From the NCBI RefSeq assembly GCF_000425625.1, contig NZ_AUDU01000039.1, forward strand, positions 1 through 64,000: a stretch of 64,000 nt of DNA. The letters are read 5' to 3'. The notes below the pieces were generated by a model. The model had not been told where the DNA came from and searched no databases. It was given only the letters and a program-made list of their open reading frames with translations. Source of the stretch: Stutzerimonas azotifigens DSM 17556. GTDB taxonomy: Bacteria; Pseudomonadota; Gammaproteobacteria; Pseudomonadales; Pseudomonadaceae. Positions 17,775-26,225 of the stretch are shown piece by piece. The translations under genes and the position numbers were made by a program. How positions within the stretch are numbered: position 1 is the first letter of the stretch; every line of letters starts with the position of its first letter.

Positions 17775-18266
17775 TCAGTCCCAGAGCGTGCCGGACGGCA
17801 TCGGGACGTTCAGCACGTGGACGAACAGCAGGCTGACCAGCCACGGCAGGGCGATCGCCAGCAGGTACAGCCAGGGCCTGCGCACCGGGTGCGCGGCGAA
17901 CAGCAGCAGGGTGCCGAGGATGCCGGCGGCGGTGGCGCCCAGCGGCTCGAACAGCAGCCAGTAGGCGGCGAAGCCGGCGAGCATCAGCAGCCAGCGCCAC
18001 GCCGGCGCGCCGCCTTCGGCCGCGTCCGGGTCGCGCACCGGCGGGCGCAGGCAGCCCTCGACGATCAGCGCCAGCGACAGCAGCGCCACCAGCCAGCCGG
18101 CCACGCTGGGCAGCCAGCGCGGCGACTGCAGGGGGTTCTGCACCATCGGCGGCTCTTCGATGTGGTTCGGCACCAGGTGGAACAGGAACAGCAGCGCCGC
18201 CAGCAGCCAGAAGACGCCGAGCAGCGTGTTGAGGTTGACCCAGCGCGGGCGGCCGGCGGCGGTCAT
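17775..18266 (-). CDS. tctB: Tripartite tricarboxylate transporter small membrane protein (TctB family)
   Basis: A 163-residue protein with four hydrophobic segments and a proline-rich link, the size and topology of TctB. It lies 27 bp before tctA and 11 bp after tctC. Sequence conservation is low in this family, so the call rests on topology and context. Confidence 0.85.
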   Translation of the reverse strand: MTAAGRPRWVNLNTLLGVFWLLAALLFLFHLVPNHIEEPPMVQNPLQSPRWLPSVAGWLVALLSLALIVEGCLRPPVRDPDAAEGGAPAWRWLLMLAGFAAYWLLFEPLGATAAGILGTLLLFAAHPVRRPWLYLLAIALPWLVSLLFVHVLNVPMPSGTLWD

Positions 18267-18277
18267 GGTGCCCCCCC

Positions 18278-19264
18278 TTACTGGAGTTCGGCCTGGCCGG
18301 CGACGTGTTGCCAGCGTTGCACGTCCTGGGCGACGTAGTCGCGGAAGTCGTCGCCTTCCTGGGACGCCGCCTCGCCGCCGATCTGGGCGATGAAGTCCTT
18401 GAAGCTCTGGTCCTCCATCACCTTGTCCAGCGCGGCCTGCAGGGTCTCCACGGCCTCCTCGGGCATGCTGTCGTCGGCGATCAGGCCGAACCAGGCGGTG
18501 GTGACGAAGTCGCCCAGGCCGAGATCGGCGCCGATCTTCGACAGCGGTTCGACGCCCGGCAGGTAGGGCGAGGGCTCGCGCGAGGTGACCGCCAGCGCCT
18601 TGAGCTTGCCGGATTTGATGTGCGACAGCACGGCCGGCATGTTGTCGAACGACACGTCGACGTCGCCGCTGAGCAGCGCCGGCAGCGCCTCGCCCGAGCC
18701 GCGGAAGGGCACATGGGTCATCTGGGTGCCGGTCATGGTCTTGAACAGCTCGCCGGACATGTGGATCGAGCTGCCGACGCCGGAAGAGCTGAAGGTCATC
18801 TCCTTGGTCTTCGCCGCCTCGACGAAGGCCTGCACGCTGTCGTAGGGGCTGCTGGCCGGGACCACCATCACGTTGGGAATCTCGATGACGTTGCGGATGA
18901 AGCGGAAGTCCTTCACCGGGTCGTACGGCAGGTTGTCGTACAGCACCGGTCCGATGGTATGGCCGGGCGAGGCCATGAGGATGGTGTGGTCGCTGCCGCG
19001 GCCGCCGCGGGCCAGTTGCCCGGTAGCCATGGTCGAGCCGGCGCCGGGACGGTTCTCGACCACCACGGTGCCGATCTGCTGCTGCAGCAGGTCGGCGACC
19101 TTGCGCGACAGCACGTCGGTGGTGCCGCCCGGGGCATAGGGGACGATCAGGCGAACGGTGTCGGTCGGCCAGTCGGCAGCGTGGACGGTGGATACCAGCG
19201 GGAGCGCGGCTCCCAGCAGAAGCACGCGCAGCGCGCGCTTGAGGGTCAGAGGCATATCAAACAT
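18278..19264 (-). CDS. tctC: Tripartite tricarboxylate transporter substrate-binding protein (TctC/Bug family)
   Basis: A 328-residue periplasmic binding protein of the Bug fold. Signal peptide ends near residue 29 (VHAADWP). The family motif VRLIVPYAPGGTTDVLSR and the RPGAGST ligand loop are visible. Two starts are possible: ATG 19264, and ATG 19255 which has GGG nine bases upstream; the latter gives MPLTLKRALRV, a cleaner signal peptide. Divergent from a CaiB-type CoA-transferase gene, so ligand is plausibly a carboxylic acid that is activated with CoA after uptake. Confidence 0.9.
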   Translation of the reverse strand: MFDMPLTLKRALRVLLLGAALPLVSTVHAADWPTDTVRLIVPYAPGGTTDVLSRKVADLLQQQIGTVVVENRPGAGSTMATGQLARGGRGSDHTILMASPGHTIGPVLYDNLPYDPVKDFRFIRNVIEIPNVMVVPASSPYDSVQAFVEAAKTKEMTFSSSGVGSSIHMSGELFKTMTGTQMTHVPFRGSGEALPALLSGDVDVSFDNMPAVLSHIKSGKLKALAVTSREPSPYLPGVEPLSKIGADLGLGDFVTTAWFGLIADDSMPEEAVETLQAALDKVMEDQSFKDFIAQIGGEAASQEGDDFRDYVAQDVQRWQHVAGQAELQ

Positions 19265-19488
19265 CCCGTCTTGTAGTTGTTGTGGACGTTCGGCATCGAA
19301 CGAGTCCGGTCATCTGAATCGCGGCACGGACTCGTTCACGATAATGGAACATCGCCGTTCGGACCTGCGGCGAAGGGAAATGTTGTTCGGTAATCGCACG
19401 GTTGTGCGGTTATCACCGGTTGTGGTTTCGATGCCCTTCGGTCACTTTCGAACCTCCGATGGCTGTTCCGTTCGTTCAAGGAGGTGTG
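19265..19488. promoter_or_regulatory. Divergent promoter region tctC / CoA-transferase with two palindromes
   Basis: 224 bp between divergent genes. It holds a perfect 11-bp inverted repeat (GAACGAGTCCG at 19298-19308 and CGGACTCGTTC at 19327-19337, 18-bp spacer) and a near-perfect one at 19391-19412 (TAATCGCAC-GGTT-GTGCGGTTA, one mismatch). On the minus strand the tctC leader also has a CAACAAC-type A-rich run (about 19271-19285). No regulator gene lies next to this cluster, so the cognate regulator must be elsewhere. Confidence 0.5.
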
Positions 19489-20682
19489 GTGGGCGCTCTG
19501 CAAGGCATCAAGGTACTGGACCTCACGCGCATTCTCGCCGGCCCCTGGTCGACCATGGCGCTGGCCGACCTCGGCGCGGAGGTGTGGAAGATCGAGAGCC
19601 CCGACGGCGGCGACGACACCCGCAGCTGGATGCCGCCGCAGAAGACCGGCATCTCCACCTATTACCTCAGCGCCAACCGCAACAAGCAGAGCCTGGCGGT
19701 GGACCTGCGCACGCCGCAGGGGCGGCAGCTGATCCTCGACCTGGCGGCGCAGGCCGACGTGGTGGTGGAGAATTTCCTGCCGGCCAGCCTCGCGCGCCTC
19801 GGGCTGGACTACGCGACGCTGTCGGCGGTCAACCCGCGGCTGATCCACTGCTCGATCACCGGCTACGGGCGCGGCAACCCGCTGGAGAACCGCCCGGGCT
19901 ACGACTTCATCATCCAGGCCGAGAGCGGCTTCATGTCCATCACCGGCGAGAAGGACGGCGAGCCGATGCGCCTGGGCGTGGCCTTCATCGACCTGGTCAC
20001 CGGGATGAATGCGGTGCAGGGCATCCTCGCGGCGCTCTATGAGCGGGAACGCTCCGGGCTCGGCCAGACGATCGACATCGCCCTGTCCGACAGCGCACTG
20101 CATTTCCTCGCCAACATCGCCTCGGGCTACCTGAACACCGGCGAGGTGCCGCAGCGCTACGGCAACGCCCACGCCAGCATCGTGCCCTACCAGCTGTTCA
20201 ACACCGCCGACGGCTGCATCGCCCTGGCGGTGGGCAACGACGAGCAGTACCGGCGCCTGTGCCTGGAGGTGCTCGAGCGCCCGGAGCTGCACGGCGACCC
20301 GCGCTTCACCCGGAACCGGAATCGCACCGAACACCGCGAGATCCTCCTGCCGCTGCTGCAGGAGGCCTTCGCCGGCTGGCACAGCGAGCCGCTGATCGCC
20401 GCGCTGCGCGAGCGGGGCATCCCGGTGGGCGAGGTGAAGGACGTCGCCCAGGCGTTCGACTCGGAAACAGCGCGCTACCGCGACCTGGTACTCAGCGCCG
20501 AGCATCCGGTGGCCGGCGAGGTGCGCATGGTGCGCAGCCCGCTACGGCTCTCGCGTACGCCCACGGTGACACCGACCGCGCCGCCGCTGCACGGGCAGCA
20601 CACCGACAACGTGCTCGGCCGCGTGCTGGGCAAGTCCGCCACCGAACTGGACGCGTTGCGGGCGGCTGGCGTGATTCGCTGA
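19489..20682 (+). CDS. CaiB/BaiF family CoA-transferase
   Basis: A class III CoA-transferase of 397 residues, moving CoA between acyl-CoA and a free carboxylate. GIKVLDLTRILAGPW opens the fold, and the catalytic aspartate sits at about 168 in AFIDLVTGMNAVQG. The start is decided by a perfect AAGGAGG at 19478-19484, four bases before GTG 19489 (a GTG at 19486 is also in frame); upstream ATGs at 19402 and 19459 lack sites and family support. Its divergence from tctCBA suggests uptake and CoA activation of the same acid. Which acid is not predictable from sequence. Confidence 0.9.
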   Translation: MGALQGIKVLDLTRILAGPWSTMALADLGAEVWKIESPDGGDDTRSWMPPQKTGISTYYLSANRNKQSLAVDLRTPQGRQLILDLAAQADVVVENFLPASLARLGLDYATLSAVNPRLIHCSITGYGRGNPLENRPGYDFIIQAESGFMSITGEKDGEPMRLGVAFIDLVTGMNAVQGILAALYERERSGLGQTIDIALSDSALHFLANIASGYLNTGEVPQRYGNAHASIVPYQLFNTADGCIALAVGNDEQYRRLCLEVLERPELHGDPRFTRNRNRTEHREILLPLLQEAFAGWHSEPLIAALRERGIPVGEVKDVAQAFDSETARYRDLVLSAEHPVAGEVRMVRSPLRLSRTPTVTPTAPPLHGQHTDNVLGRVLGKSATELDALRAAGVIR

Positions 20683-21452
20683 GCGAGACGGCCGCCGACC
20701 GGTGGGCAGCGGTCTTGGCCACGGACGTGCCGGGGCTCCCTCATCCGGCCCTGCGGGCCACCTTCTCCCGCGGGGAGAAGGGAAAAGCCCGGCGAGCGCA
20801 TGACCCTGTGGGGGCGGTCTCGACCGCGGACGAACCTGCACGCTGCCACGCACCCACACCGGACCAATCCCCCTCTCCCTCCGGGAGAGGGCTGGGGTGA
20901 GGGCTGGGGTGAGGGCTGGTGTGCAGGGCTTCCCTCATCCGGCCCTGCGGGCCACCTTCTCCCGCGGGGAGAAGGGAACAGCCCGGCGAGCGCATGACCC
21001 TGTGGGAGCGGTCTCGACCGCGAACGGACCTGCACGCTGCCACGCACCCACACCGAACCAATCCCCCTCTCCCTCCGGGAGAGGGCTGGGGTGAGGGCTG
21101 GTGTGCAGGGCTTCCCTCATCCGGCCCTGCGGGCCACCTTCTCCCGCGGGAGAAGGGAAAAGCCCGGCGTGCGCGTGCCCCTGTGGGAGCGGTCTTGACC
21201 GCGAACGGACCTGCACGCTGCCACGCATCCACACCGAACCAATCCCCCTCTCCCTCCGGGAGAGGGCTGGGGTGAGGGCTGGTGTGCAGGGCTTCCCTCA
21301 TCCGGCCCTGCGGGCCACCTTCTCCCGCGGGGAGAAGGGGAAGCCCGAACCCGTGGGGTCTCGACCATGAACGAACCTGCACGGCACTACGGCCCGACGC
21401 CCAACCAGCCCCATCTCCCTCGGGTGAGGGCTGACGTGCCGGTGCTACGAGG
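20683..21452. other. Gene-free region carrying a hairpin-rich repeat array
   Basis: 770 bp with no credible gene; the many short open frames on both strands are translations of the repeat units. Most of it is the 182-bp tandem array described separately. The convergent stops of the CoA-transferase and the glycerophosphodiesterase genes flank it, so it also acts as the boundary for transcripts from both sides. Confidence 0.85.
20738..21445. repeat. Four-unit tandem array of about 182 bp, each unit with four hairpins
   Basis: Units start with CCCTCATCCGGCCCTGCG at 20738, 20932, 21114 and 21295, giving periods of 194, 182 and 181 bp. The first unit has an extra 12-bp GGCTGGGGTGAG duplication; the fourth is degenerate. 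In unit 2, perfect stems are seen: GGCCC/GGGCC (20941-20953), CTTCTCCC/GGGAGAAG (20956-20974), GCGGT/ACCGC (21008-21021) and CCCTCTCCC/GGGAGAGGG (21065-21085). The words are common intergenic repeats in Pseudomonas; tandem arrays of them are less usual. Confidence 0.93.
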
Positions 21453-22616
21453 TCACTCCGCATCCTCGCGCAAGCGCACGGCGATGTCCGGCTGGTCGAT
21501 GAACAGCCCGTCGATGCCGGCATCGAGGAAGGCGCGGATCTCCGCCTCGATGTCGCCGCGCTCGTGAGGGGCGTCGCTGCTGCGCAGGTTGGCCGGGAGG
21601 AAGGCGTTCTCCGCGCGGAAGGTGTACGGGTGCACCTTGAGGCCTGCGGCATGCGCGTTGACGACGAAGTCGGTGGGCGAGCCGAGGTTGCCGTTGGCGT
21701 CGCGCGGGATCACGTAGCTTTTGTCCGGGCCGACGCCGTCGGCGTATTGGGCCACCGCCTTCAGACCCTCGGCGCTGGCCATCTGCGCGTAGGTCAGGCC
21801 GGTGCCGCGGCGCTGCTGGTCGTAGGGCTGGCCGCTGCCGTACAGCTGCACCAGGCGCAGTTCCGTCAGACGGTCGAGGGTCTTGAGGTTGTCCACTTCG
21901 AAGGACTGGATGTACGCCGGCGCGCGGCGGCTGGCGTAGCCGTTGCGCTTGAGGAGTTCGGCCAGCGGCCGCTCCACCGCCAGGCCGAGCTGCTGGAAGT
22001 GGGTGGGGTGCTTGGTCTCGATGTACAGGCCGATGCGCCGGCCCTCGCTGACCTGCAGGGTCTTCACCAGGTCGATGATCTCCTGCAGCGTCGGCATCTC
22101 GAAGGCGCCGTCCAGCCGCGCGTTGCCCGGGCGGATGTCCGGGATGCGCTCGATGGCGCGCAGCCGCTTGATCTCGGCCAGGGTGAAGTCCTCGCTGAAC
22201 CAGCCGGTGAGCGCCACGCCGTCCACCTCCTGGGTGCGCTGGCGGTCGGCGAACTCCGGGCGCGAGGAGACGTCGGTGGTCAGCCCCAGCTCGTTGTCGT
22301 GGCGCGCGACCAGCTGGCCGTCGCGGGTCATCACCACGTCCGGCTCGACGTAGTCGGCGCCCTGCAGGATGGCCAGCGCGTAGGAGGCGAGGGTGTGCTC
22401 GGGGACGTAGCCGCTGGCGCCGCGGTGGGCGACCACCAGTGGGCTGGGCTCCTGGCCGGGACGTGCGTGGCGGTCGCGCGGGTGGTCCTTGGCCCAGTCG
22501 ATGGCCTCGCGCACGGCGGGACTGACGTCATCCGGCGCGGCCTGGGCAAGCAGCGGGAGGCAGAGGGCGAAGGCCAGCAGGCCACGGCGCAGCGGGGAGG
22601 GAATCGAGCGGGACAT
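21453..22616 (-). CDS. glpQ: Periplasmic glycerophosphodiester phosphodiesterase
   Basis: Hydrolyses glycerophosphodiesters to glycerol 3-phosphate and an alcohol. A 387-residue protein with a signal peptide (MSRSIPSPLRRGLLAFALC, cleavage near AQA). The GDPD motifs are clear: VVAHRGASGYVPEHT, YVEPDVVMTRDGQLVARHD and YIETKHP. ATG 22616 has AGGAG at a good distance, whereas the frame upstream to 22688 has none. Size fits GlpQ rather than the shorter cytosolic UgpQ. Ends next to the hairpin array. Confidence 0.92.
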   Translation of the reverse strand: MSRSIPSPLRRGLLAFALCLPLLAQAAPDDVSPAVREAIDWAKDHPRDRHARPGQEPSPLVVAHRGASGYVPEHTLASYALAILQGADYVEPDVVMTRDGQLVARHDNELGLTTDVSSRPEFADRQRTQEVDGVALTGWFSEDFTLAEIKRLRAIERIPDIRPGNARLDGAFEMPTLQEIIDLVKTLQVSEGRRIGLYIETKHPTHFQQLGLAVERPLAELLKRNGYASRRAPAYIQSFEVDNLKTLDRLTELRLVQLYGSGQPYDQQRRGTGLTYAQMASAEGLKAVAQYADGVGPDKSYVIPRDANGNLGSPTDFVVNAHAAGLKVHPYTFRAENAFLPANLRSSDAPHERGDIEAEIRAFLDAGIDGLFIDQPDIAVRLREDAE

Positions 22617-22768
22617 GGGGCGTTCTCCTGGGCGATGACAGCACAGAGCCTGCCGTCCGACGGTGACGGTTTGTCGACGCGGCGGCAACGAAACGATGAC
22701 CCTTTCGTGAACCGGACGGGAAACCGACGCTCGGCCCGCCCGAGGGGCTCTGCTAAGCTCTGCGCCCT

Positions 22769-23290
22769 ATGAACGCTCAGCACAGCAAACACCCCCTCGC
22801 CCTCATCGTGGCCGTCGCCGACAACGGCGTCATCGGCCGCGACAACGCGCTGCCCTGGCACCTGCCGGCGGAGCTCAAGTACTTCAGGTCGGTTACCCTC
22901 GGCAAGCCGATCCTCATGGGCCGCAAGACCTTCGAGTCGCTCGGCCGGCCGCTGCCGGGGCGCCTGAATCTGGTGGTCAGCCGCCAGCCCGGCCTGCGCT
23001 TGGAGGGCGCCGAGACCTTCGCCGACCTCGCGCAGGCGATCGCCCGTGGCGATGCCTGGGCCGACGAACAGGGCGCCGAGGAGCTGATGGTGATCGGCGG
23101 CGCCCAGCTGTTCGCCGAGACCCTGCCGCTGGCCACGCGCCTGTACCTCACCCGGGTCGCGCTCGAGCCCGAGGGTGACGTGTTCTTCCCCGAGTGGGAC
23201 CCGCAGGCCTGGCGCCGGGTGTCCTGTGTCGAGCATGCCGCCGAGGAAGGCCGCCCGGCCTATGCCTGCGAGGTCTGGGAGCGCGTCTAG
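22769..23290 (+). CDS. folA: Dihydrofolate reductase
   Basis: Reduces dihydrofolate to tetrahydrofolate with NADPH; target of trimethoprim. The 173-residue protein shows ALIVAVADNGVIGRDN, the LPWHLPAELKYF substrate loop with Glu in place of the E. coli Asp27, MGRKTFESLGRPLPGR for NADPH binding and VIGGAQLFAE. A TAAGCT -10-like element lies about 20 bp upstream. Regenerates the cofactor used by thyA at 1821. It converges with the next gene. Confidence 0.97.
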   Translation: MNAQHSKHPLALIVAVADNGVIGRDNALPWHLPAELKYFRSVTLGKPILMGRKTFESLGRPLPGRLNLVVSRQPGLRLEGAETFADLAQAIARGDAWADEQGAEELMVIGGAQLFAETLPLATRLYLTRVALEPEGDVFFPEWDPQAWRRVSCVEHAAEEGRPAYACEVWERV

Positions 23291-23296
23291 CGGGCC

Positions 23297-23767
23297 CTAG
23301 ACGCTCAGCGTCACCAGCTCGGCCGCCACCCGGCCGTCGTCGATCAGCAGGTAGCCGAGGCTGATCGGCAGCTTGAAACGCCGCGGCCCGGCGCTGCCGG
23401 GGTTGAAGTAGAGCACGCCGTCGCGCTCGACCGCCGCCGGCTTGTGCGAATGCCCGGCGACCACCACGTCGAACCCTCGCGCCTTCGCATCGAAGGGCAG
23501 TTGCTTGAGGTCGTGCAGCAGGTGGATGCGTACGCCGCCCATCTCCAGATCGAGCTCGTCCGGCAGGTGGGTGACCCAGGACAGGCCCTCGTCGTTGTTG
23601 CCGCGGATGACGTCCAGCGGCGCCAGCTCGGCCAGCGCGGCGAGAATCTCCGGCTTGCCGATGTCGCCGGCGTGGATCAGCCGGTCGCAGCCGCGCAGCG
23701 CCTCGACGGCTTCGGGGCGCAGCAGGCCGTGGGTGTCGGCGATCACGCCGATCTTCAGGCGGGGCAT
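23297..23767 (-). CDS. YfcE-type metallophosphoesterase
   Basis: A 156-residue calcineurin-like phosphodiesterase. Metal ligands are in KIGVIADTHG, HAGDIGK, RGNNDE and GHSHKP, the ordered motifs of the YfcE/MJ0936 group. ATG 23767 (MPRLKIG) has GGAGGAG four to five bases upstream; the longer frame to 23836 enters repeat sequence. The cellular substrate is unknown for most members. Convergent with folA, six bases apart. Confidence 0.9.
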   Translation of the reverse strand: MPRLKIGVIADTHGLLRPEAVEALRGCDRLIHAGDIGKPEILAALAELAPLDVIRGNNDEGLSWVTHLPDELDLEMGGVRIHLLHDLKQLPFDAKARGFDVVVAGHSHKPAAVERDGVLYFNPGSAGPRRFKLPISLGYLLIDDGRVAAELVTLSV

Positions 23768-24162
23768 GTTTCTCCTCCGAGATGCAAAGGCCCGGCACCG
23801 GCCGCCATCAAAGCTCGCCCCGAGGTCGCCTCCCACAAAAGCAGTGCGGTCGTGGGCGCACCCTCGCAGCGAATGCAGTGCCTGAGAGCCGAATGGCCCT
23901 CAGGCGCAAGAGTCAGGCGTCGGCACCCGCAAGCTCGCCCCCCGGGGGTGGGCGTCCCACAAGGGCCGCGTTGTTCACCGTGCCTGTGGGAGGCCGCGCC
24001 CGTTCCCGACGGGCTTGCGGCATTCACCACATTCTTGTGGCTTGCGCGCCCTCGCGGCGGAGGCAGGCCACAGGCCTGCCGGAGAGCCGAAAGGCTCTCC
24101 AGGCGTCCCTGCCTGCCCTGAGAACACGCGGCCCTGGCCGGGTGCTTCCCATGCGCGCAGGC
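23768..24162. repeat. Dispersed intergenic repeat mosaic
   Basis: 395 bp between two minus-strand genes with no credible gene. It shares blocks with 31990-32157: a CGCCCCGAGGTCG...CCTCCCACAAAAGCAG block near 23809-23843, and a CGTTCCCGACGGG-TTGCGGCATTCACC block near 24001-24028, but in the reverse order. Short inverted repeats (GGCAGGCC-ACA-GGCCTGCC, about 24062-24080) also occur. Looks like a patchwork of Pseudomonas intergenic repeats. Confidence 0.75.
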
Positions 24163-26001
24163 TCAGCCGTCGAGCATCGCCTTGTTGCGCACCGCGCCCT
24201 TGTCGGCGCTGGTGGCGAGCAGGGCGTAGGCCTTGAGCGCGGTGGTCACCTTGCGCGTGCGCGGCGCGGCGGGCTTCCAGCCTTTCTTGTCCTGCTCGAC
24301 GCGGCGATGGGCCAGTTCCTCGTCCGACACCAGCAGGTTGATGCTGCGGTTGGGGATGTCGATGAGGATGCGGTCGCCTTCCCGCACCAGGCCGATGGCG
24401 CCGCCGGCCGCCGCTTCCGGCGAGGCATGGCCGATCGACAGGCCCGAGGTGCCGCCGGAGAAACGGCCGTCGGTGAGCAGCGCGCAGGCCTTGCCCAGGC
24501 CCTTGGACTTCAAATACGAGGTCGGGTAGAGCATTTCCTGCATGCCCGGCCCGCCGCGCGGTCCTTCATAGCGGATGACCACCACGTCGCCGGCCTTCAC
24601 CTCGTCGCCGAGGATGCCCTTGACCGCCGCGTCCTGGCTCTCGAACACCTTGACGCTGCCCTCGAACAGCAGGATGGACTCGTCCACCCCGGCGGTCTTC
24701 ACCACGCAGCCGTCCATCGCGATGTTGCCGTAGAGCACGGCCAGGCCGCCCTCCCTGGAGAAGGCGTGTTCGAGGCTGCGGATGCAGCCCTCGGCGCGGT
24801 CCAGGTCGAGGTCGGGCCAGCGGGTGTCCTGGCTGAACGCCACCTGCGACGGGATGCCGGCCGGGCCGGCCTTGAAGAAGGTGTGCACCGCCTCGTCGCG
24901 GGTCTGGGTGACGTCCCACTGGGCGATCGCCTCGCCGAGATTCGGGCTGTGCACGGTGGACACCTCGGTGTGCAGCAGGCCGGCGCGCGAAAGCTCGCCG
25001 AGGATGCCGAAGATGCCGCCGGCGCGGTGCACGTCCTCGATGTGGTACTTGGGCGTGTTCGGCGCCACCTTGCACAGCTGCGGGACCTTGCGCGACAGCG
25101 CGTCGATGGCGCGCAGGTCGAAGTCGACCTCGCCTTCCTGCGCCGCGGCGAGCAGGTGCAGGATGGTGTTGGTCGAGCCGCCCATGGCGATGTCCAGCGT
25201 CATGGCGTTCTCGAACGCCTTGCGGTTGGCGATGTTGCGCGGCAGCACCGAGTCGTCGCCCTCGCCGTAGTAGCGCTGGCACAGCTCGACGGCCAGGCGT
25301 CCGGCGCGCAGGAACAGCTGCTCGCGGTCGGCGTGGGTGGCGACCACGGTGCCGTTGCCCGGCAGCGCCAGGCCCAGGGCCTCGGTCAGGCAGTTCATCG
25401 AGTTGGCGGTGAACATGCCGGAGCAGCTGCCGCAGGTCGGGCAGGCGCTGCGCTCGTACTCGGCGACCTTCTCGTCGGAGGCCGAGCTGTCGGCGGCGAT
25501 GACCATGGCGTCGATCAGGTCCAGGCCGTGGCTGGCGAGCTTGGTCTTGCCGGCCTCCATCGGGCCGCCGGAGACGAACACCACCGGGATGTTCAGGCGC
25601 AGCGCGGCCATCAGCATGCCGGGGGTGATCTTGTCGCAGTTGGAGATGCACACCAGGGCGTCGGCGCAGTGCGCGTTGACCATGTACTCGACCGAGTCGG
25701 CAATGATCTCGCGCGAGGGCAGCGAATAGAGCATGCCGTCGTGGCCCATGGCGATGCCGTCGTCGACCGCGATGGTGTTGAATTCCTTCGCCACGCCGCC
25801 GGCCTTCTCGATCTCGCGGGCGACCAGTTGGCCGAGGTCCTTCAGGTGCACGTGGCCGGGCACGAACTGGGTGAAGGAGTTGGCGATGGCGATGATCGGC
25901 TTCTTGAAGTCTTCGTCCTTCATCCCGGTGGCGCGCCACAGGGCACGGGCGCCGGCCATGTTGCGGCCGTGCGTGGAGGTTTTCGAGCGATAGTCAGGCA
26001 T
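24163..26001 (-). CDS. ilvD: Dihydroxy-acid dehydratase
   Basis: Dehydrates dihydroxyisovalerate and dihydroxymethylvalerate in branched-chain amino-acid synthesis. The 612-residue protein is of the E. coli type with a labile iron-sulfur cluster: Cys122 in [12 protein letters not shown] and the CPTCGSC group at 187-193. [21 protein letters not shown] near the C-terminus is the ILVD/EDD signature. ATG 26001 is followed by [19 protein letters not shown], the expected N-terminus. Stands alone, away from the ilvBNC genes. Confidence 0.97.
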   Translation of the reverse strand: MPDYRSKTSTHGRNMAGARALWRATGMKDEDFKKPIIAIANSFTQFVPGHVHLKDLGQLVAREIEKAGGVAKEFNTIAVDDGIAMGHDGMLYSLPSREIIADSVEYMVNAHCADALVCISNCDKITPGMLMAALRLNIPVVFVSGGPMEAGKTKLASHGLDLIDAMVIAADSSASDEKVAEYERSACPTCGSCSGMFTANSMNCLTEALGLALPGNGTVVATHADREQLFLRAGRLAVELCQRYYGEGDDSVLPRNIANRKAFENAMTLDIAMGGSTNTILHLLAAAQEGEVDFDLRAIDALSRKVPQLCKVAPNTPKYHIEDVHRAGGIFGILGELSRAGLLHTEVSTVHSPNLGEAIAQWDVTQTRDEAVHTFFKAGPAGIPSQVAFSQDTRWPDLDLDRAEGCIRSLEHAFSREGGLAVLYGNIAMDGCVVKTAGVDESILLFEGSVKVFESQDAAVKGILGDEVKAGDVVVIRYEGPRGGPGMQEMLYPTSYLKSKGLGKACALLTDGRFSGGTSGLSIGHASPEAAAGGAIGLVREGDRILIDIPNRSINLLVSDEELAHRRVEQDKKGWKPAAPRTRKVTTALKAYALLATSADKGAVRNKAMLDG

Positions 26002-26185
26002 GACGGATTCCTGCGGCTGATCAGGTCGTTATGGTTCGTTAAACGAGCGTCGCCGAGGCCGTGTGAAGCGGTCGACTCTGTGCCTGCGACGGGCCTCGAA
26101 AGCGAGCGGGATCGCCGCTCGCCGGGGCCGGACTCTGGGTCCGCCGAAGATGGATGGCAGAAAGAGTCCGGATTCTACGCCCGCG

Positions 26186-26213
26186 CGTCCGCCGGGGGAA
26201 AGCGCGGCGGACG
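26186..26213 (-). terminator. Hairpin between the P-type ATPase and ilvD
   Basis: Perfect 8-bp stem CGTCCGCC (26186-26193) / GGCGGACG (26206-26213) with a 12-base loop. It lies just downstream of ilvD in the other direction, 13 bp after the ATPase stop on the minus strand it would be upstream; as placed it is in the 224-bp gap upstream of the ATPase stop and downstream of nothing else. No T-run, so a terminator role is uncertain; it could equally be an extragenic palindrome. Confidence 0.3.
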
Positions 26214-26225
26214 AGGGGCCTGCCC

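Noticed and set aside
16248-18338. A 696-codon plus-strand open frame opposite tctA/tctB
   Set aside because: Long, low-complexity antisense frame without domains; the minus strand carries unmistakable TctA, TctB and TctC genes.
20738-21445. Possible CRISPR array
   Set aside because: Unit length is about 182 bp with no spacers; units are near-identical throughout, so it is a plain tandem repeat, and no cas gene is present.
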